Numbered from the stretch's first letter, positions 18,261 through 27,228 are shown. The stretch is DNA of 64,000 nt from Bifidobacterium pseudolongum subsp. globosum (GCF_000741295.1 NZ_JGZG01000005.1:605201-669200), one strand, 5' to 3'. The notes: generated by a model not told the origin, from the letters alone. Translations and numbers: made by a program.

Positions 18261-19328
18261 CTAGTTCCCGCTGTTTTCGCCGCTCTGCGCAGCTTCCTGC
18301 TGCGCCTTGAGCGCGGCCTGTTTCTTTGCGAACGTCTCTTCGGATTCGATGCCGATCTTCCAACCGGTCAGCTTGGCCGCCAGACGCGCGTTCTGCCCTT
18401 CCTTGCCGATGGCGAGCGAGAGCTGGTCATCGTGGATGAACGCGATCGCGGTCTGGTTCTTCTCGCTGATCACCTGCACGCCCGAGACGACGGCCGGCGA
18501 GAGCGCGGCCGCGACGAACGTGGCTGGGTCGTTCGACCAATCGACGATGTCGATCTTCTCCGGGCCCAGGTTCTCCATCACCGCGCGCACACGCGAACCA
18601 CCAGGTCCGATCAGCGCGCCCTTCGGATTGACGCCCGGCGTGTTGGCGCGCACGGCGATCTTGGTGCGGGCACCGGCCTCGCGCGCGATCGCCATAATCG
18701 AAACGGCGCCCGAAACGAGTTCCGGCACCTCGCGTTCGAACAGGCGGCGCACCAGTTCCGGGTGCGAGCGCGACACGATGATCTCCGGGCCCTTGAGGCC
18801 GCGCGAGACGTTCACCACGTACACGCGGATGCGCTCACCATGGCGGTAACGCTCCCCCGGCACCTGTTCGCGCCGCGGCAGGATCGCCTCCACGTCGCCC
18901 ACGGCCACGTGCACGTTCGCGGTGTCCTTCGCGTCCTGCTGCACCACGCCAGTGATCAGCTTGCCGCGCTGGCCCGAGAACGCGCCGAAGATTTTGTCGT
19001 CCTCGGCCTTGCGGAACAGCTGCTGGATCACCTGGCGCGCGGTCGCCGCGGCCAGACGCCCGAAGTCGTTCGGGGTGTCGTCATACTCCTCGCCGAGCTT
19101 TGGCGCGGGGTGCGGATCGTCTTCAGTGGGCTCCTGCGGGATCTCGTCCTGCGCCCAGATGGTGAATGTGCCGGCACGCGGGTCCAGTTCGACGCGCGCG
19201 TGCTTCGCTGCATGAGGTGTTTTCAGATACGCGAGACGCAATGCTTCAGACAGCGCCTCGTCCACGGTTTCGGTATCGATTTCCTGCTCGCGAGCGAGCT
19301 GGTAAATGCCGTTCAGGTCCAGTTCCAT
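18261..19328 (-). CDS. nusA: transcription termination/antitermination factor NusA
   Basis: An RNA polymerase-associated factor for pausing, termination and antitermination. A 355-residue short form has the N-terminal RNAP-binding domain, S1 domain (about 130-205) and two KH domains (GALIGPGGSRVRAV near 240 and SLAIGKEGQNARLAAKLTGWKIGI near 310). It lacks the C-terminal acidic repeats found in E. coli, as is usual in actinobacteria. It is followed by infB after 211 bases; rimP and ylxR are not next to it. Confidence 0.96.
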   Translation of the reverse strand: MELDLNGIYQLAREQEIDTETVDEALSEALRLAYLKTPHAAKHARVELDPRAGTFTIWAQDEIPQEPTEDDPHPAPKLGEEYDDTPNDFGRLAAATARQVIQQLFRKAEDDKIFGAFSGQRGKLITGVVQQDAKDTANVHVAVGDVEAILPRREQVPGERYRHGERIRVYVVNVSRGLKGPEIIVSRSHPELVRRLFEREVPELVSGAVSIMAIAREAGARTKIAVRANTPGVNPKGALIGPGGSRVRAVMENLGPEKIDIVDWSNDPATFVAAALSPAVVSGVQVISEKNQTAIAFIHDDQLSLAIGKEGQNARLAAKLTGWKIGIESEETFAKKQAALKAQQEAAQSGENSGN

Positions 19329-19407
19329 GATGTAGACCTCCTATTTTGAGTTATATACACGAGCGCTCTGCCCCTGTGGTCACAGTCCATAACTACTGTA
19401 GTGATTC

Positions 19408-20334
19408 ATGCCGACACGCCCATATCTGTTGTATGCACACCGCGCCCACCATTCGCGACTCGCGGCCGCTCTGAGCTGTCTGCTTGCGGTGTGCATGCTC
19501 GCCGGCTGCGCCGCGCCGCGGCTTGCGGGGCGCGCGGAGTCGGAGCAGCGGCTCAGCCCGTGCGAATCCGCGGTCGAGGCGGCTTCGGCTGGCACCGAGC
19601 GCGCCACGAGCGCGGACTCGCCGATCACGATGCGGTATGTGGCGGCGAAGCAGGCCCAGCACGACTGGCTCGACGTGGCGGTGCAGTGCCCGCTGCGCTT
19701 TGCCGAAGGCACGATGCGCAGCGCGCAGATGCAGTACCGCACGCAACAGCTCGCGCGTGTGCTGGGAGCGAACAGCAAACCACTGACCGTCACGCGGCTC
19801 GATAGTGTGGCCAGCGTGCCGGTCGGCGGCGATGCACTGGCACAGGCCGCGCTCGCCGACGACCGCGCGGGATTCGCCACCGAAGTGCTTGCGGGGCGGT
19901 TCGTGAGCGGTGTGGCGCGCGACGCGCGGACCACGCCGCTCGCCGAAGACGGCACACTGCTCGCGATGAGCGAGAACCACAAGCAAGCGGCCTCGCAGAT
20001 GATGCAGTTGTCCAACGGCGCGCGCGACCTGCGGCAGAAGCTGTACGGCACCGACGAGCTGCTCGCGCACAGCGCCAACGTGACCGACCCGGTGAACGGA
20101 TTGCGCGCCAACACCGTGGCCGTTGTGGAGATGTCATGCGCGCGTGAGGAGATGCAGGCGATCGCGCAGTCCACGCGCACGATGGAGCTGCCGGATGACG
20201 CGAACGCCGTGCAGCAGGCACAGCAGGGGCTGTTGCAGCTTTCGCTGCTCGCCGCCACGCACGCCTATACCGCGTTCGATCTGGGGTATCCGAGCAGTGA
20301 CTATGCGGTGTTCGCCGCGGATGATGATGAGTGA
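19408..20334 (+). CDS. putative lipoprotein, unknown function
   Basis: A 308-residue secreted protein. The N-terminus has a basic region, a hydrophobic core and a lipobox (CMLAGC, Cys near residue 33), so it is probably lipid-anchored on the outside. The mature part is Ala-rich and mostly helical, with no recognised domain. The ATG has no clear ribosome binding site; a leaderless start is possible. It is divergent from nusA and just upstream of tRNA-Ser(CGA). Confidence 0.65.
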   Translation: MPTRPYLLYAHRAHHSRLAAALSCLLAVCMLAGCAAPRLAGRAESEQRLSPCESAVEAASAGTERATSADSPITMRYVAAKQAQHDWLDVAVQCPLRFAEGTMRSAQMQYRTQQLARVLGANSKPLTVTRLDSVASVPVGGDALAQAALADDRAGFATEVLAGRFVSGVARDARTTPLAEDGTLLAMSENHKQAASQMMQLSNGARDLRQKLYGTDELLAHSANVTDPVNGLRANTVAVVEMSCAREEMQAIAQSTRTMELPDDANAVQQAQQGLLQLSLLAATHAYTAFDLGYPSSDYAVFAADDDE

Positions 20335-20382
20335 TGAGCGGCTGGCTTGGGTGTGGTTACAACACGCGACATGCCCATGGAT

Positions 20383-20410
20383 TTGACGTGGGTGCAGCTT
20401 GTGGCATAAT
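20383..20410 (+). promoter_or_regulatory. promoter of tRNA-Ser(CGA)
   Basis: TTGACG (20383-20388), a 16-base spacer and CATAAT (20405-20410) lie 25 bases before the tRNA. This is a near-consensus sigma-70-type promoter. Confidence 0.75.
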
Positions 20411-20435
20411 GAACAAGTTGCTTGATTGCAGCAAA

Positions 20436-20521
20436 GGATGAGTGTCCGAGCGGTCTAAGGAGCACGCCTCGAAAGCGTGTGAGGGCAACCCCCTCCGCGA
20501 GTTCGAATCTCGCCTCATCCG
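20436..20521 (+). tRNA. tRNA-Ser(CGA)
   Basis: A class II tRNA with acceptor GGATGAG/CTCATCC and discriminator G. The anticodon stem-loop CACGC-CTCGAAA-GCGTG has anticodon CGA. It has a long variable arm and T arm GTTCGAATC. CCA is not encoded. A near-consensus promoter lies upstream, a strong terminator follows, and three copies of a 104-bp-period repeat come next. Confidence 0.95.
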
Positions 20522-20527
20522 CCCCTA

Positions 20528-20559
20528 GGGTTTTTGGTTCGCGCCAAAAACCCTTTTTT
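20528..20559 (+). terminator. terminator of tRNA-Ser(CGA)
   Basis: GGGTTTTTGG pairs with CCAAAAACCC and is followed by six T residues. Confidence 0.85.
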
Positions 20560-20570
20560 CATGCCCATCC

Positions 20571-20661
20571 CAGAGGTTTGTCATGCTCGGCGCCCTCAGA
20601 CATGACGTTCGTCAGAACGTTGTAGAGAGTCGTCATCCAGCAGTGCGTATTGCATGACTTC
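20571..20661 (+). repeat. tRNA-Ser-linked repeat, copy A
   Basis: First of three units spaced 104 bases apart. It opens CAGAGGTTTGTCATGCTC, has a small hairpin (ATGACG-TT-CGTCA) in the middle and ends GTATTGCATGACTTC. Internal GTCAT/ATGAC pairs suggest a folded RNA. Confidence 0.75.
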
Positions 20662-20674
20662 TGCTGTAGCATTC

Positions 20675-20765
20675 CAGAGATTTGTCATGCTCTACGGCCC
20701 CACATATGACGTTCGTCAGAGGATTCCCGAGAGTCTTCATCCAACAACATGTATTGCATGACTTC
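20675..20765 (+). repeat. tRNA-Ser-linked repeat, copy B
   Basis: Second unit, starting exactly 104 bases after copy A and clearly similar along about 90 bases, including the CAGAG-TTTGTCATGCTC start, ATGACGTTCGTCAGA core and GTATTGCATGACTTC end. Confidence 0.75.
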
Positions 20766-20778
20766 CCTCAAACTCGGA

Positions 20779-20860
20779 CCGAGGTTTGTCATGCTCAGGC
20801 GTATCCAGCATAACTTTCGTCAGAAAATGGGGCCAGAGGATTGCAGAGAGTCGTCGCGGA
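20779..20860 (+). repeat. tRNA-Ser-linked repeat, copy C (degenerate)
   Basis: Third unit, again 104 bases on. The first 45 bases match well (GAGGTTTGTCATGCTCAGG, TTTCGTCAGA), then an insertion precedes GCAGAGAGTCGTC, and the 3' part is lost. Confidence 0.65.
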
Positions 20861-20883
20861 AGGATCCATCCACACCTAGGGAT

Positions 20884-20925
20884 GTGGATATGTGGAATGG
20901 ATTGCGCGGCCGTCCACATATCCAC
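20884..20925. repeat. 13-bp inverted repeat with DnaA-box-like words
   Basis: GTGGATATGTGGA (20884-20896) is the exact reverse complement of 20913-20925. TGTGGATAT differs from a consensus DnaA box by one base. It lies just past the truA stop and could end truA transcription, though no T-run follows. Confidence 0.5.
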
Positions 20926-20962
20926 CGGGATTGTGCATGGGCGGCGCAGGCCATCCACCGGC

Positions 20963-21907
20963 TTATGCGGCAGGCTGCTCGGGCAGCGTGCGGCGCGCAC
21001 GGATCTTCTCGGCGCGTTCTGCAAGCTCGCCATCCTCGGGATATTCGATGTGCTCGAGCGTCAGGCCCTCCGGCGCGATCGGCCCGGTCGACCCTTCGCG
21101 CAGCGGCGTGGCGATCTTCTCCGCGAACCAATCCACTGTGCGCTTGCCCAACCCCACTTGCACGCAGCCGTTGACGAGCGAACGCACCATGTTGCGCGCG
21201 AACGCGTCTGCCACGATCGTAAAGCAGAGCAGCCCGGATTCCATCGCCGGCGTACGGTAGCGCTCCCCTCGCGGGTCCGCGATGAGCGGACGCGCGGGCA
21301 CGCGGCTCCAGTACGCGGTCTTGACGTCGCGGATCGTGGTGCCGCCGGGATTCGCGATGGCGAACGAGCCGAAATCGTGCAGTCCGATCGCACAGGCGGC
21401 GGCTTCATTCATCACCGACTCGTCGAGCCGCTGGTCCGTGAGCCACACGTAACTCTGTTGGCGCGGATCCCAAGCGGCCGGGTCATCACAGATGCGGTAG
21501 ACATACGTGCGTTCGAGTGCGGAGAAGCGCGCGTCGAAGCCTTCGGGCGCGATGGAGACACGGTGGATCGCGATGTCGCCGGGCATCATGCGCTGCAAGC
21601 GCAGTTCGAGCGCCTGCACCGGTGTGGCGTCCATGTGGCCGACGCAGCGCGCGAGCTGCGCCTCAGTCACGTCGAGATGGCACACCTGATGCGCGGCATG
21701 CACACCCGCATCGGTGCGCCCGGCCACCACGAGATGCGGCAGCGGCGTGCGGCCGTCCGCATGCGCGGCATCGGCCGACCGCACGCCGCACAGCACACGC
21801 TCCAACGCGGCCTCGACCTCACCCTGCACGGTGCGCATGCCGGGCTGCGCGGCCCAGCCGTTGAACGAAAACCCGTCATACCCCAGATCAATACGCAGAC
21901 GAACCAT
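20963..21907 (-). CDS. truA: tRNA pseudouridine(38-40) synthase
   Basis: Makes pseudouridines 38-40 in the tRNA anticodon stem-loop. The start MVRLRIDLGYDG matches the family's first beta strand; the longer upstream frame does not. The catalytic aspartate is in AGRTDAGVHA near residue 68. Length 314 residues. It is last in the alpha operon after rplQ, a common actinobacterial order, but a terminator-like hairpin lies between the two. Confidence 0.95.
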   Translation of the reverse strand: MVRLRIDLGYDGFSFNGWAAQPGMRTVQGEVEAALERVLCGVRSADAAHADGRTPLPHLVVAGRTDAGVHAAHQVCHLDVTEAQLARCVGHMDATPVQALELRLQRMMPGDIAIHRVSIAPEGFDARFSALERTYVYRICDDPAAWDPRQQSYVWLTDQRLDESVMNEAAACAIGLHDFGSFAIANPGGTTIRDVKTAYWSRVPARPLIADPRGERYRTPAMESGLLCFTIVADAFARNMVRSLVNGCVQVGLGKRTVDWFAEKIATPLREGSTGPIAPEGLTLEHIEYPEDGELAERAEKIRARRTLPEQPAA

Positions 21908-21968
21908 GGGGCACGAGTCTAGCAACGGCGCGCTACTGCGGCGCCTGGCGTTCTGCGGAGAAACGAAC

Positions 21969-21998
21969 AGGGCTGGAACCCTCGCGGATTCCAGCCCT
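21969..21998 (-). terminator. terminator-like hairpin after rplQ
   Basis: AGGGCTGGAA pairs with TTCCAGCCCT in the 110-base gap between rplQ and truA. Sequence beyond it on the minus strand is moderately T-rich. Confidence 0.6.
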
Positions 21999-22017
21999 GC
22001 GCAGTCTGTAGTCAGAC

Positions 22018-22482
22018 TCACTCAGCCTTTTCGGCTTCGTTGGCTTCAGCCTCGACCGGAGCCTGGTCTGCGGCAACCTTGGTGGCTGCCTCTGCTTCCT
22101 TGACGACGGCCTTCTTGGGGCTCACCGGCTCGGTGACGAGCTCGATGATTGCCGCAGGCGCCGAATCGCCCTTGCGCGGAGCGATCTTGACAATGCGGGT
22201 GTAGCCGCCTTCGCGCTGCTCCATCTGCTCTGCGATCTGCGTGAACAGCTTGTGCACCACGGACTTGTTGCGGATCACGCGCATCACGCGGCGGCGGGAG
22301 TGCAAATCACCGCGCTTGGCGAAGGTGATCAGGCGCTCGGCCAGCGGGCGAAGGCGCTTGGCCTTCGGCAGCGTGGTGGTGATGCGGCCGTGCATGAACA
22401 GGCTCGTGGCCATATTCGCGAGCATCAGGCGCTCATGTGCCGGGCTGGAAGCCAGACGTGGGCCTTTCTTAGGTGTTGGCAT
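22018..22482 (-). CDS. rplQ: 50S ribosomal protein L17
   Basis: Large-subunit protein bL17. The core (residues 1-115) begins [20 protein letters not shown] and carries the usual basic helices. A ~35-residue Ala/Glu-rich tail extends it to 154 residues, typical of actinobacteria. It follows rpoA by 85 bases in the alpha operon. Confidence 0.97.
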   Translation of the reverse strand: MPTPKKGPRLASSPAHERLMLANMATSLFMHGRITTTLPKAKRLRPLAERLITFAKRGDLHSRRRVMRVIRNKSVVHKLFTQIAEQMEQREGGYTRIVKIAPRKGDSAPAAIIELVTEPVSPKKAVVKEAEAATKVAADQAPVEAEANEAEKAE

Positions 22483-22567
22483 TGGTTTCTCCTTGATTGC
22501 CCCGCCGGCTCAGGTGGGCATGAGCCCGAACATCCGAGACCGTCGAAGCGGTTGTGTCGAAGGTGGT

Positions 22568-23563
22568 TTACTCGTCTTCCGGCGAGAAGAACGTGCCGCC
22601 TTCGAGATTGGTGGCGTCGAAGCCGAGCGGCGAGGCCTTGAGGGACAGTCCGAGGGACTGCAGCTTCTCTTTGACCTCATCGATGGACTTCATGCCGAAA
22701 TTACGGATGTCGAGCAGATCCTGCTCCGTGTGGTTGACCAGCTCGCCGACTGTGTGGATGCCCTCGCGCTTGAGGCAGTTGTAGCTGCGCTGCGTAAGGT
22801 TGAGGTCCTCAATCGGTACAGACATCTCCGGATCGGCCTCTTCGACAACTGGTGCCGGGCCGACTTCGACGCCTTCTGCCTGGGTGTTGAGCTCGCGGCA
22901 CAGGCCGAAGAGCTCGACAAGCGTCGATCCTGCGGACGCCACGGCGTCACGCGGGGAGATAGCGGGCTTGGTCTCCACGTCCAGAATGAGCCGATCGAAG
23001 TCGGTGCGCTGTTCCACGCGCGTGGCTTCGACCTTGTAGCTCACCTTGAGCACTGGGGAATAGATGGAATCGACCGGGATGCGGCCGATCTCATCGCCAT
23101 CCTGCTTGTTCATCTGGGCAGGCACATAACCGCGGCCGCGCTCAACGGTGAACTCGATTTCGAGTTCGCCGTCATCGGCGAGCGTTGCGATATGCATCTG
23201 CGGGTTGGCGATGGTCACGCCGGCCGGCGGGGTGATGTCCCCCGCGGTGGCCTCACCCTTGCCGCTCTTGCGCAGATACATGACAACCGGCTCATCGTAT
23301 TCGCTGGTGAGCACGATGCCCTTGATGTTCAGCAGAATCTCGGTGACGTCTTCTTCCACACCCGGCAGAGTGGTGAACTCATGCAGGGCGCCGGAGATAC
23401 GCACCGAAGTCACAGCCGCTCCCGGAATCGAGCTCAGGAGGGTGCGGCGCAGCGAGTTGCCAAGCGTATAGCCGAACCCAGGTTCGAGAGGCTCGATGAT
23501 GAAACGGGAACGCTGAGGGTTCAGGGATTCCTCGGTAAGTGTCGGACGCTGTGCGATAAGCAC
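22568..23563 (-). CDS. rpoA: DNA-directed RNA polymerase subunit alpha
   Basis: A 331-residue RNA polymerase subunit that nucleates core assembly and contacts activators and UP elements. The N-terminal domain (about 1-230) contains [13 protein letters not shown]. The C-terminal domain has the helix-hairpin signature [16 protein letters not shown]...[15 protein letters not shown]. The GTG at 23563 ([12 protein letters not shown]) is chosen because GAAAGGATAA lies just upstream; the longer upstream frame runs through non-coding sequence. Confidence 0.97.
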   Translation of the reverse strand: MLIAQRPTLTEESLNPQRSRFIIEPLEPGFGYTLGNSLRRTLLSSIPGAAVTSVRISGALHEFTTLPGVEEDVTEILLNIKGIVLTSEYDEPVVMYLRKSGKGEATAGDITPPAGVTIANPQMHIATLADDGELEIEFTVERGRGYVPAQMNKQDGDEIGRIPVDSIYSPVLKVSYKVEATRVEQRTDFDRLILDVETKPAISPRDAVASAGSTLVELFGLCRELNTQAEGVEVGPAPVVEEADPEMSVPIEDLNLTQRSYNCLKREGIHTVGELVNHTEQDLLDIRNFGMKSIDEVKEKLQSLGLSLKASPLGFDATNLEGGTFFSPEDE

Positions 23564-23642
23564 TGTGGTTATCCTTTCAGCTTCGGCCGGTGGTGCACTC
23601 ACCGGTCTCAAGCGGCTTTGGATGGATGGGGTTGTCTAGTGC

Positions 23643-24041
23643 TCAGACGCGACGACGCTTCGGAGGACGAACGCCGTTGAACGCTTGCGGGGTCACATCG
23701 GTGATGGAACCGACTTCGAGGCCCGCGGACTGCAGGGAACGGATGGCGGTTTCACGACCGGAACCCGGGCCCTTGACGAAGACGTCGACCTTCTTGACGC
23801 CGTGTTCCATGGCCTTGCGGGCCGCGGATTCAGCCGCCATGCCAGCAGCGTACGGCGTGGACTTGCGGGAGCCCTTGAAACCGACGTCGCCACCGGAAGC
23901 CCAGGACACGACTGCGCCCGAGGGATCGGTGATCGAGATGATGGTGTTGTTAAACGTTGACTTGATGTGCGCCTGACCGACCGGGATCGACTTGCGATCG
24001 CGGCGACGAGTCTTGCGCGCGGCCTGCTTTTGAGCTGCCAT
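23643..24041 (-). CDS. rpsK: 30S ribosomal protein S11
   Basis: uS11, 132 residues, on the 30S platform where it contacts mRNA at the exit site. Signatures are [15 protein letters not shown] and the conserved end [20 protein letters not shown]. It lies between rpsM and rpoA in the alpha operon. Confidence 0.98.
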   Translation of the reverse strand: MAAQKQAARKTRRRDRKSIPVGQAHIKSTFNNTIISITDPSGAVVSWASGGDVGFKGSRKSTPYAAGMAAESAARKAMEHGVKKVDVFVKGPGSGRETAIRSLQSAGLEVGSITDVTPQAFNGVRPPKRRRV

Positions 24042-24123
24042 TGACCCTCGTTTCCTTGTAACGAACTCTTGTTTGTTGCTGCGGCGATGGTGGTCGCCGT
24101 GGCCGCAGCTGAGGACTCACCTA

Positions 24124-24501
24124 TTACTTGGTGGCCTTCTTCTTTCCAGCGACCGTACGCTTCGGTCCCTTGCGGGTACGCGCGTTGGTCTTGGTGCGCT
24201 GTCCGCGCACTGGGAGTCCCTTACGGTGACGCATGCCCTGGTAGCAGTTGATCTGAATCTTACGACGAATGTCAGCGTCGATTTCACGACGCAGGTCGCC
24301 CTCGATCTTGTAGTTGGACTCGAGGTAATCACGCAGCGTGATGAGCTGCTCATCCGTCAGATCCTTGACGCGGGTGTCCGGGTTGATGCCGGTGGCTTCA
24401 AGGGTTTCCTTCGCACGAGTGCGGCCTACACCGAAGATGTAGGTGAGCGCGATCTCGATGCGCTTGTCATTGGGGATGTCGACTCCGGCAAGACGTGCCA
24501 T
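24124..24501 (-). CDS. rpsM: 30S ribosomal protein S13
   Basis: uS13, 125 residues, in the head of the 30S subunit where it bridges to 50[22 protein letters not shown] is the family start; an ATG-less extension upstream is discarded. The [25 protein letters not shown] signature near the C-terminus is present. Confidence 0.98.
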   Translation of the reverse strand: MARLAGVDIPNDKRIEIALTYIFGVGRTRAKETLEATGINPDTRVKDLTDEQLITLRDYLESNYKIEGDLRREIDADIRRKIQINCYQGMRHRKGLPVRGQRTKTNARTRKGPKRTVAGKKKATK

Positions 24502-24633
24502 TGCGATTCCTTCTGTTTCACACAGGTCTTGCACCGAGTCTCCCGGTTTCCCGGCCCGGGCCTGTGTTCCCGGGGTTCAGCCCCATGCGGGGTTGTGACT
24601 TAGTGCCTGGATTGTTGTGCCGCTGGTATCTGC

Positions 24634-24747
24634 TCAGCCCTGACGCTGCTTGTGACGCGGGTTGGTGCAGATCACCATGACGCGGCCGTGACGACGGATC
24701 ACGCGGCAGTTTTCGCAGATCCTCTTCACACTTGGGCTAACCTTCAT
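24634..24747 (-). CDS. rpmJ: 50S ribosomal protein L36
   Basis: bL36, 37 residues. It has the zinc ligands of the C+ form ([20 protein letters not shown], then NPRH). ATG at 24747, TGA at 24634-24636. It lies between infA and rpsM, the standard place. Confidence 0.97.
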   Translation of the reverse strand: MKVSPSVKRICENCRVIRRHGRVMVICTNPRHKQRQG

Positions 24748-24772
24748 GGTTGTTCCTTACTTTGGTTGTACC

Positions 24773-24991
24773 TTACTTGTATCGGTACGTAATACGACCA
24801 CGGTTGAGATCGTACGGGCTCATCTCGAGCACCACGCGGTCCTGCGGCAAGATACGGATGTAGTTCTTGCGCATTTTGCCGGAAATGGTGGCAAGCACGA
24901 TATGCTTGTTCTCAAGTTCGACTCGGAACATTGCGTTTGGCAATGCCTCGACTACTCGTCCTTCGACTTCAATCACACCGTCTTTTGCCAT
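24773..24991 (-). CDS. infA: translation initiation factor IF-1
   Basis: A 72-residue OB-fold protein that fills the 30S A site during initiation. [19 protein letters not shown] and the end [13 protein letters not shown] are canonical. It appears to start a transcription unit, since a possible promoter (TTGTTT, 15 bases, TATTCT) lies 60-90 bases upstream and a large hairpin separates it from adk. Confidence 0.98.
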   Translation of the reverse strand: MAKDGVIEVEGRVVEALPNAMFRVELENKHIVLATISGKMRKNYIRILPQDRVVLEMSPYDLNRGRITYRYK

Positions 24992-25051
24992 AGGTTCTGA
25001 TTCCGTTCCTCGGTTGTATTACTGCTGTGTCCGAAGACACACCAAATTGCA

Positions 25052-25078
25052 AGAATACACGAAATCGTTCCCAAACAA
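25052..25078 (-). promoter_or_regulatory. possible infA operon promoter
   Basis: On the minus strand, TTGTTT (25073-25078) and TATTCT (25052-25057) are separated by 15 bases in an AT-rich stretch upstream of infA. The spacing is short, so it is tentative. Confidence 0.35.
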
Positions 25079-25148
25079 AACTCGGCGTGTCGCAGTACGC
25101 GCCTGCCATGCATAACCGCGCCGCGCGCGTCCCTATTCCCCCCATGCG

Positions 25149-25185
25149 TCGGGCCGGCGCACCCCGTGGGGACGCGCCGGCCCGA
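25149..25185 (-). terminator. hairpin downstream of adk
   Basis: TCGGGCCGGCGC pairs with GCGCCGGCCCGA. No T-run follows; it probably terminates or protects the secY-adk transcript. Confidence 0.55.
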
Positions 25186-25211
25186 ACTGGCAGACGATGC
25201 CTATGCGCAGA

Positions 25212-25790
25212 TCAGCGAGCCTGCACGTTGGCGTCGAGCTCGGCGATGATCGCATTGCTGATCTCGTCGATCTCGCCCACGCCGTTCACGCTGATGAGCA
25301 GTCCGCGCTGCTTGTAGATGTCGAGCAGCGGAGCGGTCTCCTTCTCGTAGGTCTCCAGACGCTTGGCGATCACTTCCGGCGTGTCGTCGGAACGGCCCTG
25401 CTCCTTGGCGCGCTTGGCCATGCGCTCCAGCAGCACGTCGCGGCTCGCCTCGAGCGCCACCACGGCGTCGAGCTTCTGACCGAGCTCGTTGAGCATCGCG
25501 TCGAGAGCCTCGACCTGCGCGGCGTTGCGCGGGTAGCCGTCCAGGATCCAGCCATTGGCAGCGTCATCCTGCGCAAGGCGGTCCTTGACGATCGAGTTCG
25601 TCAGCTCGTCGGGCACGAGTTCGCCCTTGTCGGTGTACGAGAGCGCCTCAAGGCCGAGCGGGGTCTTGTTCTTGATGTTGAAGCGGAAGATGTCGCCGGT
25701 CGAGATGGCCGGAATGTCGTAGTGCGTGCTCAGCAGAGCAGCCTGCGTGCCCTTGCCCACACCCTGGGGGCCCATGATCAGCAATCGCAT
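25212..25790 (-). CDS. adk: adenylate kinase
   Basis: Converts AMP and ATP to two ADP. The start MRLLIMGPQGVGKGTQA holds the P-loop; the upstream frame overlaps the gap to secY. The protein is 192 residues and of the short type: the LID is a brief segment (MAKRAKEQGRSDDTPEV) without zinc-binding cysteines. AMP-site residues lie in STGDIFR and LDGYPRN. It is downstream of secY, the usual place; no map gene follows. Confidence 0.96.
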   Translation of the reverse strand: MRLLIMGPQGVGKGTQAALLSTHYDIPAISTGDIFRFNIKNKTPLGLEALSYTDKGELVPDELTNSIVKDRLAQDDAANGWILDGYPRNAAQVEALDAMLNELGQKLDAVVALEASRDVLLERMAKRAKEQGRSDDTPEVIAKRLETYEKETAPLLDIYKQRGLLISVNGVGEIDEISNAIIAELDANVQAR

Positions 25791-25890
25791 GGATCGTCCT
25801 TTCATACTTGGTTCAATACCGGCGCGGATGCCCGGTGCTGGGTGAATATGCAACCGTGGCCGGTGGTGTGCACCACCGGCCACGGTATAC

Positions 25891-27228
25891 TCACTTGCCT
25901 TCGATGTGGCTCGTGTTGTCGAACAGGAAGCCAGCGTACTGGTACTGTTCGGTCTGAGCCTTCGCCTGACGCAGCGTGTCGAGGCCGACGCCGGCGATGA
26001 TCAGGATCGTGGTGCCACCGAACGGCAGGTTCGCGTTCAGGTTGAGCGCCATGATGAGCACGGTCGGCAGCAGCGCCACGAAGAGCAGGTAGACGGCGCC
26101 AACGGTGTTCAAACGGTTGATGACGTACTTCAGGTAGCGTGCGGTGGCATTGCCGGCGCGGATGCCCGGGATGAAGCCGCCATACTGCTTCATGTTGTCC
26201 GCCGTCTCATCGGTGTTGAACGTGATCTCGGTGTAGAAGAACGTGAAGAACACGATCATGAGGGCGTACAGGCAGATGTACCACACGGACGTGGTGTTGG
26301 CCAGATTCGTGTTGATCCACTGCACCCAGCCGGCTTCGGCGTTGCCGAACTGCGAGATCAGCGTGGGGATCGCCAGGATCGACGAAGCGAAGATCGGCGG
26401 GATGACACCGCTCATGTTGATCTTGAGCGGCAGGTAGGTGGACGATCCGCCGTACATCTTGCGCCCGATCATGCGGCGGGTGTACTGCACTGGAATACGG
26501 CGCTGGGAGAGTTCCACGTAGTTGACGAAGATCATGATGGCGAGCAGCACACCGGTGACGATGCCGAACTTGGTCCAGTCGCCGTCGGTGCCGTTGGTGC
26601 CCCAACCGATGTTCCACAGCTGCGGCAGGAAGCCCGAGCAGATGGAGAGGAAGATGAGGATCGACATGCCCTGGCCGATGCCCTTTTCGGTGATGAGCTC
26701 GGCCATCCACATGATCAGGCCGGTGCCGCCGGTCATGACGAGCACCATGACGATCAGGGTCCACACGTCGTCGTTCGGGATGATGCCCGAGCACTGGTAG
26801 TTGAACAGCGCGCCCGACTTGGCGGTCACCACGATCGTGGACGACTGCAGCAGCGCCAGGCCGATGGTGAGGTAACGCGTGTACTGGGTGAGCTTCGCTT
26901 CACCGGACTGGCCTTCCTTGTGCAGGGCCTCGAAACGCGGGATCACCACGCGCAGCAGCTGGATCACGATGGATGCGGTGATGTACGGCATCACACCGAG
27001 TGCGAAGATCGACAGCTGCAGCATGGCGCCACCGGAGAACAGGTTCACCAGACCGATGAAGTTCTCGGAGTTGCCGCTCATCTGCGTCACGCAGTTGTTG
27101 ACGACGGTTTCGTCGACGCCTGGCGCCGGAATATACGAGCCGATTCGGTAAATGATGATCATGCCAAGGACAAAGAGGATTTTGTTCCTCAGCTCCTTGG
27201 TCCGAAAGGCCTGGATAAGTGTCCTCAC
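25891..27228 (-). CDS. secY: preprotein translocase subunit SecY
   Basis: The channel subunit of the Sec translocon in the plasma membrane. It is 445 residues with ten predicted membrane segments. Signatures are GSYIPAPGVD near residue 35, the plug-proximal segment and QYTRRMIGRKMYGGSSTYLPLK-type cytoplasmic loop near 260. The start is GTG with GGGAGGGAAC upstream. A strong terminator after rplO separates it from the spc operon, so it has its own promoter in the 180-base leader. Confidence 0.97.
   Translation of the reverse strand: MRTLIQAFRTKELRNKILFVLGMIIIYRIGSYIPAPGVDETVVNNCVTQMSGNSENFIGLVNLFSGGAMLQLSIFALGVMPYITASIVIQLLRVVIPRFEALHKEGQSGEAKLTQYTRYLTIGLALLQSSTIVVTAKSGALFNYQCSGIIPNDDVWTLIVMVLVMTGGTGLIMWMAELITEKGIGQGMSILIFLSICSGFLPQLWNIGWGTNGTDGDWTKFGIVTGVLLAIMIFVNYVELSQRRIPVQYTRRMIGRKMYGGSSTYLPLKINMSGVIPPIFASSILAIPTLISQFGNAEAGWVQWINTNLANTTSVWYICLYALMIVFFTFFYTEITFNTDETADNMKQYGGFIPGIRAGNATARYLKYVINRLNTVGAVYLLFVALLPTVLIMALNLNANLPFGGTTILIIAGVGLDTLRQAKAQTEQYQYAGFLFDNTSHIEGK

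Larger units (their letters stand above)
20522..20962. other. gene-free region with tandem repeats
   Basis: Between tRNA-Ser(CGA) and the 3' end of truA there is no credible gene. The stretch holds the tRNA terminator (20528-20559), three imperfect copies of a 104-bp-period repeat (20571-20860) and a 13-bp inverted repeat with DnaA-box-like words (20884-20925). Confidence 0.65.

Noticed and set aside
20422..20625. 67-codon frame spanning tRNA-Ser(CGA) and the first repeat
   Set aside because: It covers a tRNA and terminator. Similar peptide words at 55.5 kb only reflect the shared DNA repeat.
20571..20860. possible CRISPR array
   Set aside because: Similarity extends through nearly the whole 104-base unit, so there are no unique spacers.
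20884..20925. replication origin
   Set aside because: DnaA-like words are few, and dnaA, dnaN or an AT-rich unwinding region are missing.
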